Assembly (NCBI RefSeq): GCF_000757905.1
Contig: NZ_JRLH01000003.1
Source: Arsenophonus nilaparvatae
GTDB lineage: Bacteria; Pseudomonadota; Gammaproteobacteria; Enterobacterales; Enterobacteriaceae
Length of the DNA stretch: 64,000 bases
Reading direction: 5' to 3' (one strand)
This document shows positions 20,203 through 29,092 of the stretch, piece after piece. The notes below the pieces were generated by a model. It did no database searches, was not told the origin of the DNA, and saw only the letters and a list, made by a program, of their open reading frames with translations. Numbering within the stretch: position 1 is the first letter of the stretch; each line of letters starts with the position of its first letter. The position numbers were made by a program, and so were the translations under genes.

Positions 20203-21041
20203 TTAATTAAAGCACAGAAAATAGTTATTATTTTCTACTTTAGTATTGTTTTGTTTTAACCAATCAGAAAGTAGTGTAAATTCAACTTGAATAAGACTTT
20301 TTATATCATCAGATGATAAGTTAAAATCCATAAAATGAAGTGTTAATCTTGATAAATCAATTTCAAAATTATATTTTTCATCAGGTTTACTTTTTCCTGT
20401 TTCTTTATCGAAGCTAAAAGTTACTTTTGACGAGTAAAGTTGTAGTTTAACTATATTTTTCCTTGAGCTTAAAATAGTATGAGTAAATAAAATTGTAGTA
20501 TTATCTTTATTAACTTTAGTTAAAGAATTTTCGATTAATTTTTTAGTGATGAGTAAATTTTTTGATATTCTTCTTGTGAGGTATATGAATAAAAATCTGT
20601 TATTTTTTCAAGTAATTGTTGATAATTATTAGCTTTGTAATTGACTTTGCTGTTAGCGTATTCATCAGTGACAAACATGTTTGTTTCTTGTAGAGCGGCA
20701 ATATATTCATAATATTTTTTTTCATTGCCTTCATTATCAGGTTCATCGGGTGCCCAACCGCTATAGTCTTTGGCTATAGCTAATAAACAAGTTACCACAT
20801 GTTGTGGGTAGTCAAGTAATTTTGTCGCAAGATTAACATTATTATATCGATACATATCTTTTAATAGGGACTCTGCCGCTAATGCTTTTTCGATATCGTC
20901 CCCCAAGGTTAAAGCGCCGCTGGTTACTAACTTTGCTTGCTGGCTAGTATCTTGATTTTTAATATTATTAATAAGCTGAGATTTTTTATTATAGGCTTTA
21001 TTTAGTAGCAAATGTAGCATTTCATTTTGTTTTTTTGACAT
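20203..21041 (-). pseudogene. Hypothetical protein, paralogue B, frameshifted in an A6 tract
   Basis: The first open part (21041 to 20535, 168 aa) ends right after a run of six A (plus-strand T6 at 20539-20544). One extra A restores a frame that continues for about 110 codons to TAA at 20203-20205 (KLIENSLTKVNKDNTTILFT onwards). The full product would be 279 aa, in the range of its siblings. The tail carries TGKSKPDEKYNFEIDLSRL, which matches GKNAPADKYKSRVQLNNL in paralogue C, so the downstream part is real coding sequence. It has a helical N-terminus and the shared GWAPDE...NNYQQLLEKI motif. It may be dead, or rescued by transcript slippage on the A-run. Confidence 0.75.
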
Positions 21042-21142
21042 AATTTAATTCCTTTGATTATAAATATTATTAATATAATTTGTCTTATTAAGTCCTAATG
21101 ATGAATAATTATTATTTTTCTAAACAGGTTGCACAATCATCT

Positions 21143-21928
21143 TTATTTATTTCCTTTATTTCCTTTATTTCCTTTATTTGGTGTCTTTACCCGACATAAC
21201 CAGCATTTTAGGTCGTTTCTTGTTTCACCAACGATCATTTTTGCCATTTCTATATCCAACATATAAGTATGAAAAGTCATAACTAGGTTATTTAGTTGTA
21301 CACGTGATTTATATTTATCTGCTGGTGCATTTTTACCGTTTCCACCACTGTTTCTTGCTAATTCGATATTAGAGGTATTAATATAAAAATTTAAGTCATT
21401 TTTACTTTTGGAATTAATGACACCCTGGGTAAATGTAGTATTGGTATTTTTCAGTTTTGCGTGGGATAGTGCTGCCTTGGCTAGATCAGTTACTCATTTT
21501 TTAATTTTATTTTTATCAAATCCGAAAATTCCCTCAAATACATTAACGACCTTATCAATCAAATCATTATAATTCTCGCATTGATAATTAACGTCGATAG
21601 ATCTATCTGATGAAATCATCAAAAAAGGATTCTCTCTCAACAGGTTAGTATAATTAGCATAAGCATTACCTATTAGGTTGGGTTTTGTCGCATTGTATCC
21701 AGCACTCGTCATTGCCATGGTACTCATCATTGCTAGTACAATAGCGGGTGATTTTACTAATTCTTCTGCGGTTTTATCAGGTGAAGCACCGCTACTGTTC
21801 ATTTCGTAAAGAAGAGCAGAAACGGCTAAGTCAGCATCTTGCTGTGCGCCAATAATTTCTCCGCTAGAAGCGATAATCTTTGAATCATTATAACCTGTGA
21901 ATGTTGGTGCTGGTATTGCTTTAAGCAT
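21143..21928 (-). pseudogene. Hypothetical protein, paralogue C, interrupted by in-frame TGA
   Basis: The first open part is 144 aa (MLKAIPAPTFTGYNDSKIIA onwards) and stops at TGA 21494-21496. In the same frame the protein continues VTDLAKAALSHAKLKNTNTT to a TAA at 21143-21145, giving 261 positions. The middle part (NAYANYTNLLRENPF, then NYNDLIDKVV) matches paralogues A and B, and the tail (KNAPADKYKSRVQLNNL, then DLKCWLCRV) matches B and A. A central hydrophobic stretch (SPAIVLAMMSTMAMTSAG) could insert in a membrane. The C-terminus ends in repeated Asn-Lys-Gly from a 9-bp repeat. Function unknown. Confidence 0.75.
21146..21179 (-). repeat. 9-bp tandem repeat at the 3' end of paralogue C
   Basis: The unit TTTATTTCC occurs about 3.8 times in a row on the plus strand; read on the minus strand it codes for Asn-Lys-Gly repeats just before the TAA. 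Copy number would be slippage-prone without changing frame. Confidence 0.85.
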
Positions 21929-22783
21929 TTTGAACCAATTAGCAAGTTTTTCATATTCTGTATTTATGTCTATCGTTTTCAGAATATTGCTTATTTAAAG
22001 TTTAAATATCACTCGAATTAACTTAATTATAAATTTACTTAATTTGGTTAATAAGATGCCTTGTTTATAATAAAAATAAAGTTAAAAGTAAATGATTTTT
22101 CATTATAATAAAATTATTTATTAATTTAAGAAGGTCATTAATTAATATAAACTTGTTATTTTACATTACAAAAGTAACTTTCACTTTAAATACTTTTAAA
22201 ATAACTTAAAATTTATATTTATTATAAGCATGAGTGTTTTTAATATAATAAAACAATAAATGTAATTATAGGTTTATTTTTCACAAGCTAAATAATTTAA
22301 TTAATTAAGAATGTGGGTTTGTTAATATATTTTAATTATATATTATATTTGGATATATAAATGTCCATTTTTTGTAACTTAATGCTTAGAATGAAAGTCA
22401 CTAGAGGCAATTATAGGCAACATGTGATTGATTTATTTTTTTGTTCTTATTTATATAGCTATATTTAATATAGCCTAAAAGATAACTTTATTAATTGATA
22501 TTTTATATTGAATTTTAATACTTGGTATAAGTTATTTTTTATCAATAGATAAAAAATAAAGTTCAGTGCACTGTGAGGACAAAAAAATTTTTTATGAATA
22601 ACTATTTTTGTTTTTTATAGATAAGTTAGTTTAAGGATTTTATTACCGTTATGTTAATATGGTTATAACGAATATTTTATACAATTTTCTGTTATGAAAT
22701 TAAAATATCAAAAGATGGGCTTTATTGATGAGTTTTGATGAGTAATAATATATTAATTATGAGTTATCAAGAGGACATTGATC
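21929..22783. other. 855-bp very AT-rich intergenic region
   Basis: The gap between the divergent paralogue C and uraA. No recognisable protein, tRNA or clear operator was found, only short AT-rich palindromic stretches. It separates the inserted hypothetical genes from uraA and must contain a new promoter for uraA, which in E. coli is read from the upp promoter. Confidence 0.5.
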
Positions 22784-24079
22784 ATGACCCGCCGTGTAAT
22801 TGGCGTAGCAGAAAGGCCGCCGTTAAGAGAAACCATTCCATTAAGTTTTCAGCATCTGTTTGCTATGTTTGGGGCGACAATACTAGTCCCCATTTTATTT
22901 CACATCAATCCTGCAAACGTTCTATTGTTTAATGGTATTGGTACACTACTCTATTTGATCATTTGTCGAGGACGTATTCCTGCTTATCTGGGCTCAAGTT
23001 TTGCTTTTATTTCACCAGTTTTATTGTTATTACCGCTAGGTTATGAGTTAGCATTGGGCGGATTTATTATTTGTGGGCTACTTTTTTGTTTAGTCGCACT
23101 GATTGTAAAAATAGCAGGTAGAAATTGGATCAATATTATTTTCCCCCCTGCGGCAATGGGCGCGATTGTTGCGGTTATTGGTCTGGAATTAGCGCAAACG
23201 GCGGCTGGCATGGCAGGGCTTTTACCTAAAGCGGATATTCCGGTTGATTCAAGCAGTTTGATTATTTCAGTGGTGACGTTGATCGTGACCATTCTATGTT
23301 CGGTAGTTTTTCGTGGCTTTTTAGCGATTATTCCTATTTTGCTTGGTGTGATTGTCGGCTATTTACTTGCATTTTTAATGGGAAAAGTGGATTTAACTCC
23401 AGTTATTACCGCTCCATGGTTTTCATTACCAACATTTTATTCTCCACGATTTGAGTGGTTTGCTATTTTGACTATTTTGCCTGCAGCGCTAGTTGTTATT
23501 GCGGAACATGTAGGTCATTTGGTTGTGACCGCGAATATTGTTGGGCGGGATTTATTAAAAGATCCTGGTTTACACCGTTCAATGTTTGCTAATGGTTTAT
23601 CAACTACTATTTCAGGATTTTTTGGTTCAACACCGAATACTACCTATGGTGAAAACATCGGTGTAATGGCGATAACTAAAGTATATAGCACCTGGGTAAT
23701 TGGTGGTGCGGCAATTTTAGCTATCTTGCTTTCCTGTGTTGGTAAATTAGCGGCGGCAATTCAGCTTATTCCTGTTCCTGTGATGGGGGGCGTTTCGCTA
23801 TTACTTTATGGTGTTATAGCGGCATCAGGTATCCGAGTGTTAATTGATTCTCGGGTAGATTATAATAAACCACAAAATCTAATATTGACTTCCGTTATTC
23901 TGATTATTGGGGTAAGTGGTGCGACTATCCATATTGGTGCTGCTGAGTTGAAGGGGATGGCGCTTGCTACCATTATCGGTATTATTATGTCGTTAGTTTT
24001 TCGCCTGATTAATATTATTCGTCCGGAAAAAACTTATATAACTACTAAGCTTGAGTCGGTAGAGGCGATTAAAAAATAG
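22784..24079 (+). CDS. uraA: Uracil permease UraA
   Basis: 431 aa (E. coli 429), a nucleobase/ascorbate transporter with about 14 TM segments. The ATG at 22784 (MTRRVIGVAERPPLRETIPL) is preceded by GAGG nine bases upstream and matches the E. coli start; the frame also opens at a TTG two codons earlier. The conserved uracil-binding regions AEHVGHLVVTANIV (about 240) and GSTPNTTYGENIGVMAIT (about 288) are present. It imports uracil with protons for Upp. It has lost its operon link with upp. Confidence 0.95.
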   Translation: MTRRVIGVAERPPLRETIPLSFQHLFAMFGATILVPILFHINPANVLLFNGIGTLLYLIICRGRIPAYLGSSFAFISPVLLLLPLGYELALGGFIICGLLFCLVALIVKIAGRNWINIIFPPAAMGAIVAVIGLELAQTAAGMAGLLPKADIPVDSSSLIISVVTLIVTILCSVVFRGFLAIIPILLGVIVGYLLAFLMGKVDLTPVITAPWFSLPTFYSPRFEWFAILTILPAALVVIAEHVGHLVVTANIVGRDLLKDPGLHRSMFANGLSTTISGFFGSTPNTTYGENIGVMAITKVYSTWVIGGAAILAILLSCVGKLAAAIQLIPVPVMGGVSLLLYGVIAASGIRVLIDSRVDYNKPQNLILTSVILIIGVSGATIHIGAAELKGMALATIIGIIMSLVFRLINIIRPEKTYITTKLESVEAIKK

Positions 24080-24203
24080 TCAATTTTTACTGGAATAATA
24101 GGTAAATTATTAGTTCCATCGGATGATATTGTTTAAGTTCATCTAATTACAACTTTTGTGTTAAGCTGTATGTGTTTTCTTATCTATACAGAAAGAGGTG
24201 CTT

Positions 24204-24908
24204 CTGAATACGCTGTCGCAGCTTTCATTACCTTTATCCACGCCTGATGATGAAACCTTTGCCAGTTTTATTACTGGCGAAAATGGTATTTTATTAGCGG
24301 CTATCAAATCTGCTATCAATCAATCCCATAGCAGCTATATTTATTTTTGGTCTCAGCAAGAAGGTAGTGGAAAAAGTCATTTATTACACGCTGCATGTAG
24401 TGAATTGTCACAAAAAGGCGAGGCAGTTGGTTATGTTCCTCTAGATAAACGTAGCTATTTTGTCCCTGATGTTTTAGATGGTATGGAACATTTAGCTCTG
24501 GTTTGCATTGATAATGCTCATTGTATTGCCGATGATGAAGAGTGGGAAATAGCACTTTTTAATTTATATAATCGTATCTTGGAAAACGGCAAAAGCTGTT
24601 TATTGATAACCGGTGATAGGCCGCCTAGGTTGATTGATTTAGCATTACCTGATTTAGCATCCAGACTTGATTGGGGACAGATCTATAAACTTCATCCACT
24701 GAGTGATGAAGATAAGATCCAGGCACTGCAATTACGCGCTAAATTACGCGGTTTCGAGTTATCTGAAGAGGTTAGTCGTTTTGTTTTAAAGCGTTTGGAT
24801 AGGAAAACCCGCACATTATTTACTATGTTAGATGAGTTAGATCATGCTTCGATTGTTGCTCAACGTAAACTGACTATTCCCTTTGTTAAGGATATTCTTA
24901 AACTTTAA
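24204..24908 (+). CDS. hda: Hda, DnaA regulatory inactivator
   Basis: 234 aa AAA+ protein (E. coli 233). A CTG codon at 24204-24206 gives MNTLSQLSLPLSTPDDETFA, which aligns with E. coli Hda, and AGAGG lies about six bases upstream. A GTG at 24198 overlaps that ribosome site and is unlikely. E. coli hda is reported to start at CUG, so the unusual start appears conserved. QLSLPL is the beta-clamp-binding motif. The degenerate P-loop is EGSGKSHLLHA, the Walker B region VCIDNAHCI, and the sensor/Arg-finger region LASRLDWGQIY. With the clamp and ADP it triggers DnaA-ATP hydrolysis to prevent re-initiation. Confidence 0.94.
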   Translation: MNTLSQLSLPLSTPDDETFASFITGENGILLAAIKSAINQSHSSYIYFWSQQEGSGKSHLLHAACSELSQKGEAVGYVPLDKRSYFVPDVLDGMEHLALVCIDNAHCIADDEEWEIALFNLYNRILENGKSCLLITGDRPPRLIDLALPDLASRLDWGQIYKLHPLSDEDKIQALQLRAKLRGFELSEEVSRFVLKRLDRKTRTLFTMLDELDHASIVAQRKLTIPFVKDILKL

Positions 24909-24909
24909 T

Positions 24910-24938
24910 TTAAGAGGTAAACTTATTTTACCTCTTAA
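24910..24938. terminator. Bidirectional terminator between hda and yfgD
   Basis: A 12-bp stem, TTAAGAGGTAAA (24910-24921) / TTTACCTCTTAA (24927-24938), with a 5-base loop lies between the convergent genes hda and yfgD. Confidence 0.65.
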
Positions 24939-24948
24939 AGATACAGGG

Positions 24949-25308
24949 TTATTTAAATAGCTTTTTTACTTGTTCTGGTGGACGTCCTAGCTGAGCATGG
25001 TTATCAACGACAACGATAGGTCGCTCAATCAATATTGGGTTATTATGCATTGCTTGCAGTAAGATATCATCTGATAACGAGCTGTCAGATAAATTAAGTG
25101 TTTGATAAATTGTTTCGTTGCTTCTCATTAATTGACGCGGTTCAGTGAAACCCAGTTGTGAAAGTAAAGTTTTCAAGTTATTAATACTTGGTGGTGTTTT
25201 AAGATATTCAATAATGCGTGGTTTAACCCCCATATCTTCTAAAAGCTGTAGGGTTTGTCGACTTTTTGAACACCTAGGGTTATGGTAAATCGTCACTTGT
25301 TGAGACAT
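24949..25308 (-). CDS. yfgD: ArsC-family reductase-like protein YfgD
   Basis: 119 aa, one ArsC domain. YHNPRCSKSRQTLQLLE carries the catalytic Cys (residue 13) of the CxxS active site, and LIERPIVVV is the conserved ArsC/Spx segment. E. coli YfgD, which lies in the same place beside hda and bepA, is annotated as an arsenate-reductase-like protein. There is no arsenic operon here, so an arsenic role is uncertain. It starts 13 bp downstream of the bepA stop, suggesting cotranscription. Confidence 0.88.
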   Translation of the reverse strand: MSQQVTIYHNPRCSKSRQTLQLLEDMGVKPRIIEYLKTPPSINNLKTLLSQLGFTEPRQLMRSNETIYQTLNLSDSSLSDDILLQAMHNNPILIERPIVVVDNHAQLGRPPEQVKKLFK

Positions 25309-25320
25309 AAGGTAATATCC

Positions 25321-26787
25321 TTAGCGTTTTTGTAATTGTTTATCACGTGTTTGTAACTGGCGTAGTGTATCAATACGGGCATCATATCTTGCTTGATCAT
25401 AACTACCGGTTTTTGTTAGCCGACTGGCATCGGTAAGATATTGAATGGCAGTACCATAATTACCACGCAAAGCCATACCTTCTGCATAAGCAGCTAACTG
25501 TTCACTACGCTTACCTTGCTTAGCTGAAACTTCTGCCAACAAAGTCCAACCATTTAAGTCATTGGGGTTATCGAAGGTGTATTTACGCAATAATTGACTG
25601 CCTTGATCATACTGATTATTAGCAATATAGGCATTTGCCAGATTAATTTGTAGAATTGGGTCATTTGGTATTTTGGTTAGTGCATTTTGTAAACGAGAAA
25701 TAGCCTTTAGTGGCTGATTTAACCCTATATCTATATCGGTCATTAGATCAATAAACCAGGGATTAGCAGGTTGCTTAGCCAAAAGTAAGCGCACAATGTT
25801 GCCAGCAGCCTGATATTTTTTATCTTCATTAAGTTGTAGCGCATGACCATAATCAGCCGCCATTCTTTCTTTAGTATCACCTTGGCTATACTGAGATAAA
25901 ATTTGTTCAAGGATCGATTTTTGCCCGTCTGTATACATGGCAAGAATGCGTACCCGAGCTAGCATAAAATCCAATGATGGTGGGAGATCCACTTTCGGAT
26001 ATTGATTTGAACGATTTAGTGCATCCGCTAAACGACTATCTGGTAATGGATGGGTTAATAGCATCTCAGGTGGTTTTGACATATAACGGCTCTGATCGGC
26101 TAAAATTTGCATAAAATCAGACATGGCGCGCGGATCGAATCCGGCGCGACGTAAAGTCTGTATACCAATTCGGTCAGCTTCTTGTTCGTTAGATTGAGTA
26201 AAGCTTATTATACCTTGTTGCACACCAGCTAATGTTCCTGTCAGTGCCGCAATACCTGCTTGTGGATTAGCCATCACTAACAGTGCTGAACCAATGGCGC
26301 CTATCCAGGCCAATGGCGCATTCCGTTCACGATCTTCTAGCATACGGGCAAGATGTCTTTGTGTTACATGAGAAATTTCATGGGCGATCACTGAGGCCAG
26401 CTGACTTTCATTTTGGCTATAACGAAACAGGGCAGAATGGAGAACGACGTTGCCACCAAAATAAGCGTAAGCATTAATATTAGGATTATTTATCAGGTAA
26501 AAATGGAACGGAGTTTTTACTGAGTGGGCATTTTTTACTAAGCGCATGCCAAGATGATTAATATATTGGTTTAACAAGGGATCGTAAATAAGTGGTGTGC
26601 TAGCACGTAATTGGCGAGTTAGTGCGTCACCAATGACGATCTCTTGATCAATAGTTAGTGTACCACCTGCTGTGGTACCAATATCGGGCAAATTATCTTC
26701 AATAGCGGTATAAACAGGCTTCATAGGAACTGCTAACATTATTGTTATTACAAGAGTAATGAGTGGTTTAGTAAATTTTGTATTCAT
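25321..26787 (-). CDS. bepA: BepA, periplasmic metalloprotease/chaperone of outer-membrane assembly
   Basis: 488 aa (E. coli 487). The N-terminal signal peptide (about 1-27) is followed by an M48 peptidase domain with HEISH at residues 136-140 and a downstream Glu in EQEADRIGIQTLRRAGFDP. Four or more TPR units occupy the C-terminal half (from about 300). In E. coli it promotes LptD maturation and degrades misfolded BAM substrates. The neighbours yfgD, hda and perM are as in E. coli. Confidence 0.95.
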   Translation of the reverse strand: MNTKFTKPLITLVITIMLAVPMKPVYTAIEDNLPDIGTTAGGTLTIDQEIVIGDALTRQLRASTPLIYDPLLNQYINHLGMRLVKNAHSVKTPFHFYLINNPNINAYAYFGGNVVLHSALFRYSQNESQLASVIAHEISHVTQRHLARMLEDRERNAPLAWIGAIGSALLVMANPQAGIAALTGTLAGVQQGIISFTQSNEQEADRIGIQTLRRAGFDPRAMSDFMQILADQSRYMSKPPEMLLTHPLPDSRLADALNRSNQYPKVDLPPSLDFMLARVRILAMYTDGQKSILEQILSQYSQGDTKERMAADYGHALQLNEDKKYQAAGNIVRLLLAKQPANPWFIDLMTDIDIGLNQPLKAISRLQNALTKIPNDPILQINLANAYIANNQYDQGSQLLRKYTFDNPNDLNGWTLLAEVSAKQGKRSEQLAAYAEGMALRGNYGTAIQYLTDASRLTKTGSYDQARYDARIDTLRQLQTRDKQLQKR

Positions 26788-26923
26788 AAACCGGAAGTAT
26801 CCCTTACGATTGATTATATTGTTAAATGATATTTTTTATGATAGCAAAGCTTACTGGATAATTTGTCAATTGGTATAATTTCGTGGATTAAAAGACTAAT
26901 TTACCACATTCAGGAGTGAATAT

Positions 26924-27988
26924 ATGCTGGAGATGTTTTTGCAATGGTATCGTCGAAGATTTTCAGATCCTCAGGTCGTTGCATTGTTTATCAGCCTGAT
27001 TATCGGTTTTTGTATCATATTCTTTTTTCATGATATTTTAGCTCCTTTATTAGTTGCTATCGTGTTGGCTTATTTACTTGAATGGCCAACCCAACAACTG
27101 GGTAAGTTAGGCTTATCAAGGCTGATGGCGGCGTCCATTGTACTGACAATATTTATGGGTATTAGTGCCATGGTTTTTTTAATTATTGTGCCCATTGTCT
27201 GGCAGCAAGGTATGAATTTATTATTTGATTTACCTTCAATGGTAAATAGCTTTAATGAATATGCCAAAGCATTGCCTGAACGCTATCCCGCTTTAGTTGA
27301 TGCCGGTATCATTGATATGATAGCGGATAATTTACGCGGTCGCTTATCGACTTTAGGTGAATCTGTGGTTAAGTATTCTGTTGCTTCGCTTATTGGTATT
27401 ATTACCATAGCAATATATTTGGTTTTAGTACCACTAATGGTATTTTTTCTACTGAAAGATAAGACTAAAATAATACGTGGTTTACAACGTATTTTACCCC
27501 GTGATCGGTTATTGGTCGGGCAAGTTTGGCAGGAAATGAACCAACAGATCACTAACTATATCCGTGGTAAAGTTATTGAAATGGTTATTGTTGGTATCTG
27601 TACTTATATCGCCTTTGTTTTTTTAGGTTTGCGCTACTCGCTATTTTTGTCAGTACTAGTCGGTATTTCTGTCTTGATCCCCTATATTGGTGCGGTGGTG
27701 GTTACCATCCCAGTAGTTTTAGTTGCTCTGTTTCAATGGGGTATTGGACCTGACTTTTGGACTTTACTAATCGCTTATTTAATTGTTCAAGGGCTTGATG
27801 GCAATTTATTGGTGCCCATTTTATTCTCTGAAGCGGTTAATTTGCATCCGTTAGTTATTATTTTATCTGTCGTAGTATTTGGTGGGCTTTGGGGTTTTTG
27901 GGGGGTATTTTTTGCCATTCCATTGGCAACTTTAATTAAAGCCGTTATGCATGTGTGGCCGGAGGATAATCTCGTAACTGAAAAATAA
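26924..27988 (+). CDS. perM: PerM, AI-2E-family (UPF0118) membrane protein
   Basis: 354 aa with about seven or eight TM segments and the family signature VQGLDGNLLVPILFSEAVNLHP (about 290-311) and GGLWGFWGVFFAIPLATLIKAV. This family is annotated as permeases, some of them Na+/H+ antiporters or AI-2 exporters; the role in E. coli is not settled. It lies divergent from bepA with a gap of about 135 bp, as in E. coli. Confidence 0.9.
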   Translation: MLEMFLQWYRRRFSDPQVVALFISLIIGFCIIFFFHDILAPLLVAIVLAYLLEWPTQQLGKLGLSRLMAASIVLTIFMGISAMVFLIIVPIVWQQGMNLLFDLPSMVNSFNEYAKALPERYPALVDAGIIDMIADNLRGRLSTLGESVVKYSVASLIGIITIAIYLVLVPLMVFFLLKDKTKIIRGLQRILPRDRLLVGQVWQEMNQQITNYIRGKVIEMVIVGICTYIAFVFLGLRYSLFLSVLVGISVLIPYIGAVVVTIPVVLVALFQWGIGPDFWTLLIAYLIVQGLDGNLLVPILFSEAVNLHPLVIILSVVVFGGLWGFWGVFFAIPLATLIKAVMHVWPEDNLVTEK

Positions 27989-27996
27989 TTTTTTAA

Positions 27997-28035
27997 TTGT
28001 TAATTGCCACCAAAACAGGCAGGGGCAATTAACAA
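27997..28035. terminator. Bidirectional terminator between perM and bcp
   Basis: A 12-bp stem, TTGTTAATTGCC (27997-28008) / GGCAATTAACAA (28024-28035), lies between convergent perM and bcp. A run of T in TAATTTTTTAATT lies on the perM side. Confidence 0.6.
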
Positions 28036-28045
28036 TCGATTTTAA

Positions 28046-28516
28046 TCACGGATGAGTATTAAGATAATTCAGTACAATTTGGTGATGATCACTAGTTTTA
28101 AATTTGTCAAACACATGTTCAATCTCACCTTTTGCATTAATCAGAAAACTGATGCGATGAATGCCATCAAACGTTTTCCCCATAAATTGCTTTGCTCCCC
28201 ATACACCGAATTTTTCCGCTACCTCATGCTTATGATCCGATAGTAATGTAAAATTTAGCATCTCTTTTTCAGTGAAACGTAATAACTTTTCTGCTTTATC
28301 AGTACTTATACCAAAAACTTCAACACCCATTTGTTTTAATTTATCCATTTCGTCACGTAATCCACAAGCTTGTATTGTACAGCCAGGAGTCATTGCTTTA
28401 GGATAAAAATAAATCAAAATTCGTTGACCAAGATAATCAGATAAATTGATTATTTCGCCATCTTGGTCAGGAAGGCTAAATTGGGGGGCCTTATCACCGG
28501 CTTTCAATGGGCTCAT
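28046..28516 (-). CDS. bcp: Thiol peroxidase Bcp (peroxiredoxin Q)
   Basis: 156 aa, the same length as E. coli Bcp. The active site is PKAMTPGCTIQACGLRDEM, with peroxidatic Cys46 and resolving Cys51 counted from Met. It reduces hydrogen and organic peroxides with thioredoxin. It lies just downstream of gcvR on the same strand, as in E. coli; the gap is 27 bp if the natural gcvR stop (28544) is used. Confidence 0.95.
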   Translation of the reverse strand: MSPLKAGDKAPQFSLPDQDGEIINLSDYLGQRILIYFYPKAMTPGCTIQACGLRDEMDKLKQMGVEVFGISTDKAEKLLRFTEKEMLNFTLLSDHKHEVAEKFGVWGAKQFMGKTFDGIHRISFLINAKGEIEHVFDKFKTSDHHQIVLNYLNTHP

Positions 28517-28543
28517 TAGATTCTCTCCGTTTAATTCTATATG

Positions 28544-29092
28544 TTATTGCGATTTGCTGATAATGCTAATTGTACATTGGACATTTAATTTTGTGCACAA
28601 TTGTTTAAATCTATTTTTGTTAATTCACTCATTATCACCAATAAAACTTTGGGCATTCATATCAATTTCAAGTTGTTGATCATATTTGTTTGTCGCTGGT
28701 TGTATTTTTGCAACCAGTTTGGCTAGGTTGAAGTTATGAGTGATAAATAAACAAGTAAATTGTTCAACTATAGCGGGAGCGACATTAACAATAACATTGG
28801 CAATTATTATTGAAAAATATTCTTTATAAACGCCAGAAGTGGTTTTTTGCATAATAGATAATAATTTTAATTCAGTATCATGCTTAAGCAACATTGCTTT
28901 TATCAAAGAAATTGATTGCCTGCTATCTGATAACATCATAATAAAGAAGAATTGTTTGCCAAATATAGCGATAAAGCTATCTTCAATATTACATTGACAT
29001 TTGTTGACCAGTTGGATAACAGTATTAATCTTACCGGGATGATCTGCAACAAGTACAATAATAATGATTGATTGTTGTTCACTATGTGGCAA
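28544..29092 (-). pseudogene. gcvR: GcvR, glycine cleavage regulator, truncated by in-frame TGA
   Basis: The open part (155 aa) has two ACT domains: NIEDSFIAIFGKQFFFIMMLS in the first and NFNLAKLVAKIQPA in the second match E. coli GcvR. It stops at TGA 28625-28627. In the same frame the protein continues INKNRFKQLCTKLNVQCTIS to a TAA at 28544-28546; this aligns with IEQAFKALCTELNAQGSI of E. coli. The stop therefore removes about 26 C-terminal residues. GcvR binds glycine and blocks GcvA activation of gcvTHP. The truncated protein keeps most of both ACT domains, so it might still work; it is called a pseudogene with reservation. Confidence 0.8.

Noticed and set aside
21146..21179. CRISPR-like repeats
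   Set aside because: The 9-bp unit has no spacers and encodes in-frame amino-acid repeats; no CRISPR array or cas gene was seen in the window.
21929..22783. A fourth member of the paralogue family or a phage attachment site
   Set aside because: No frame with the shared motifs, no tRNA and no flanking direct repeat was found in this AT-rich gap.
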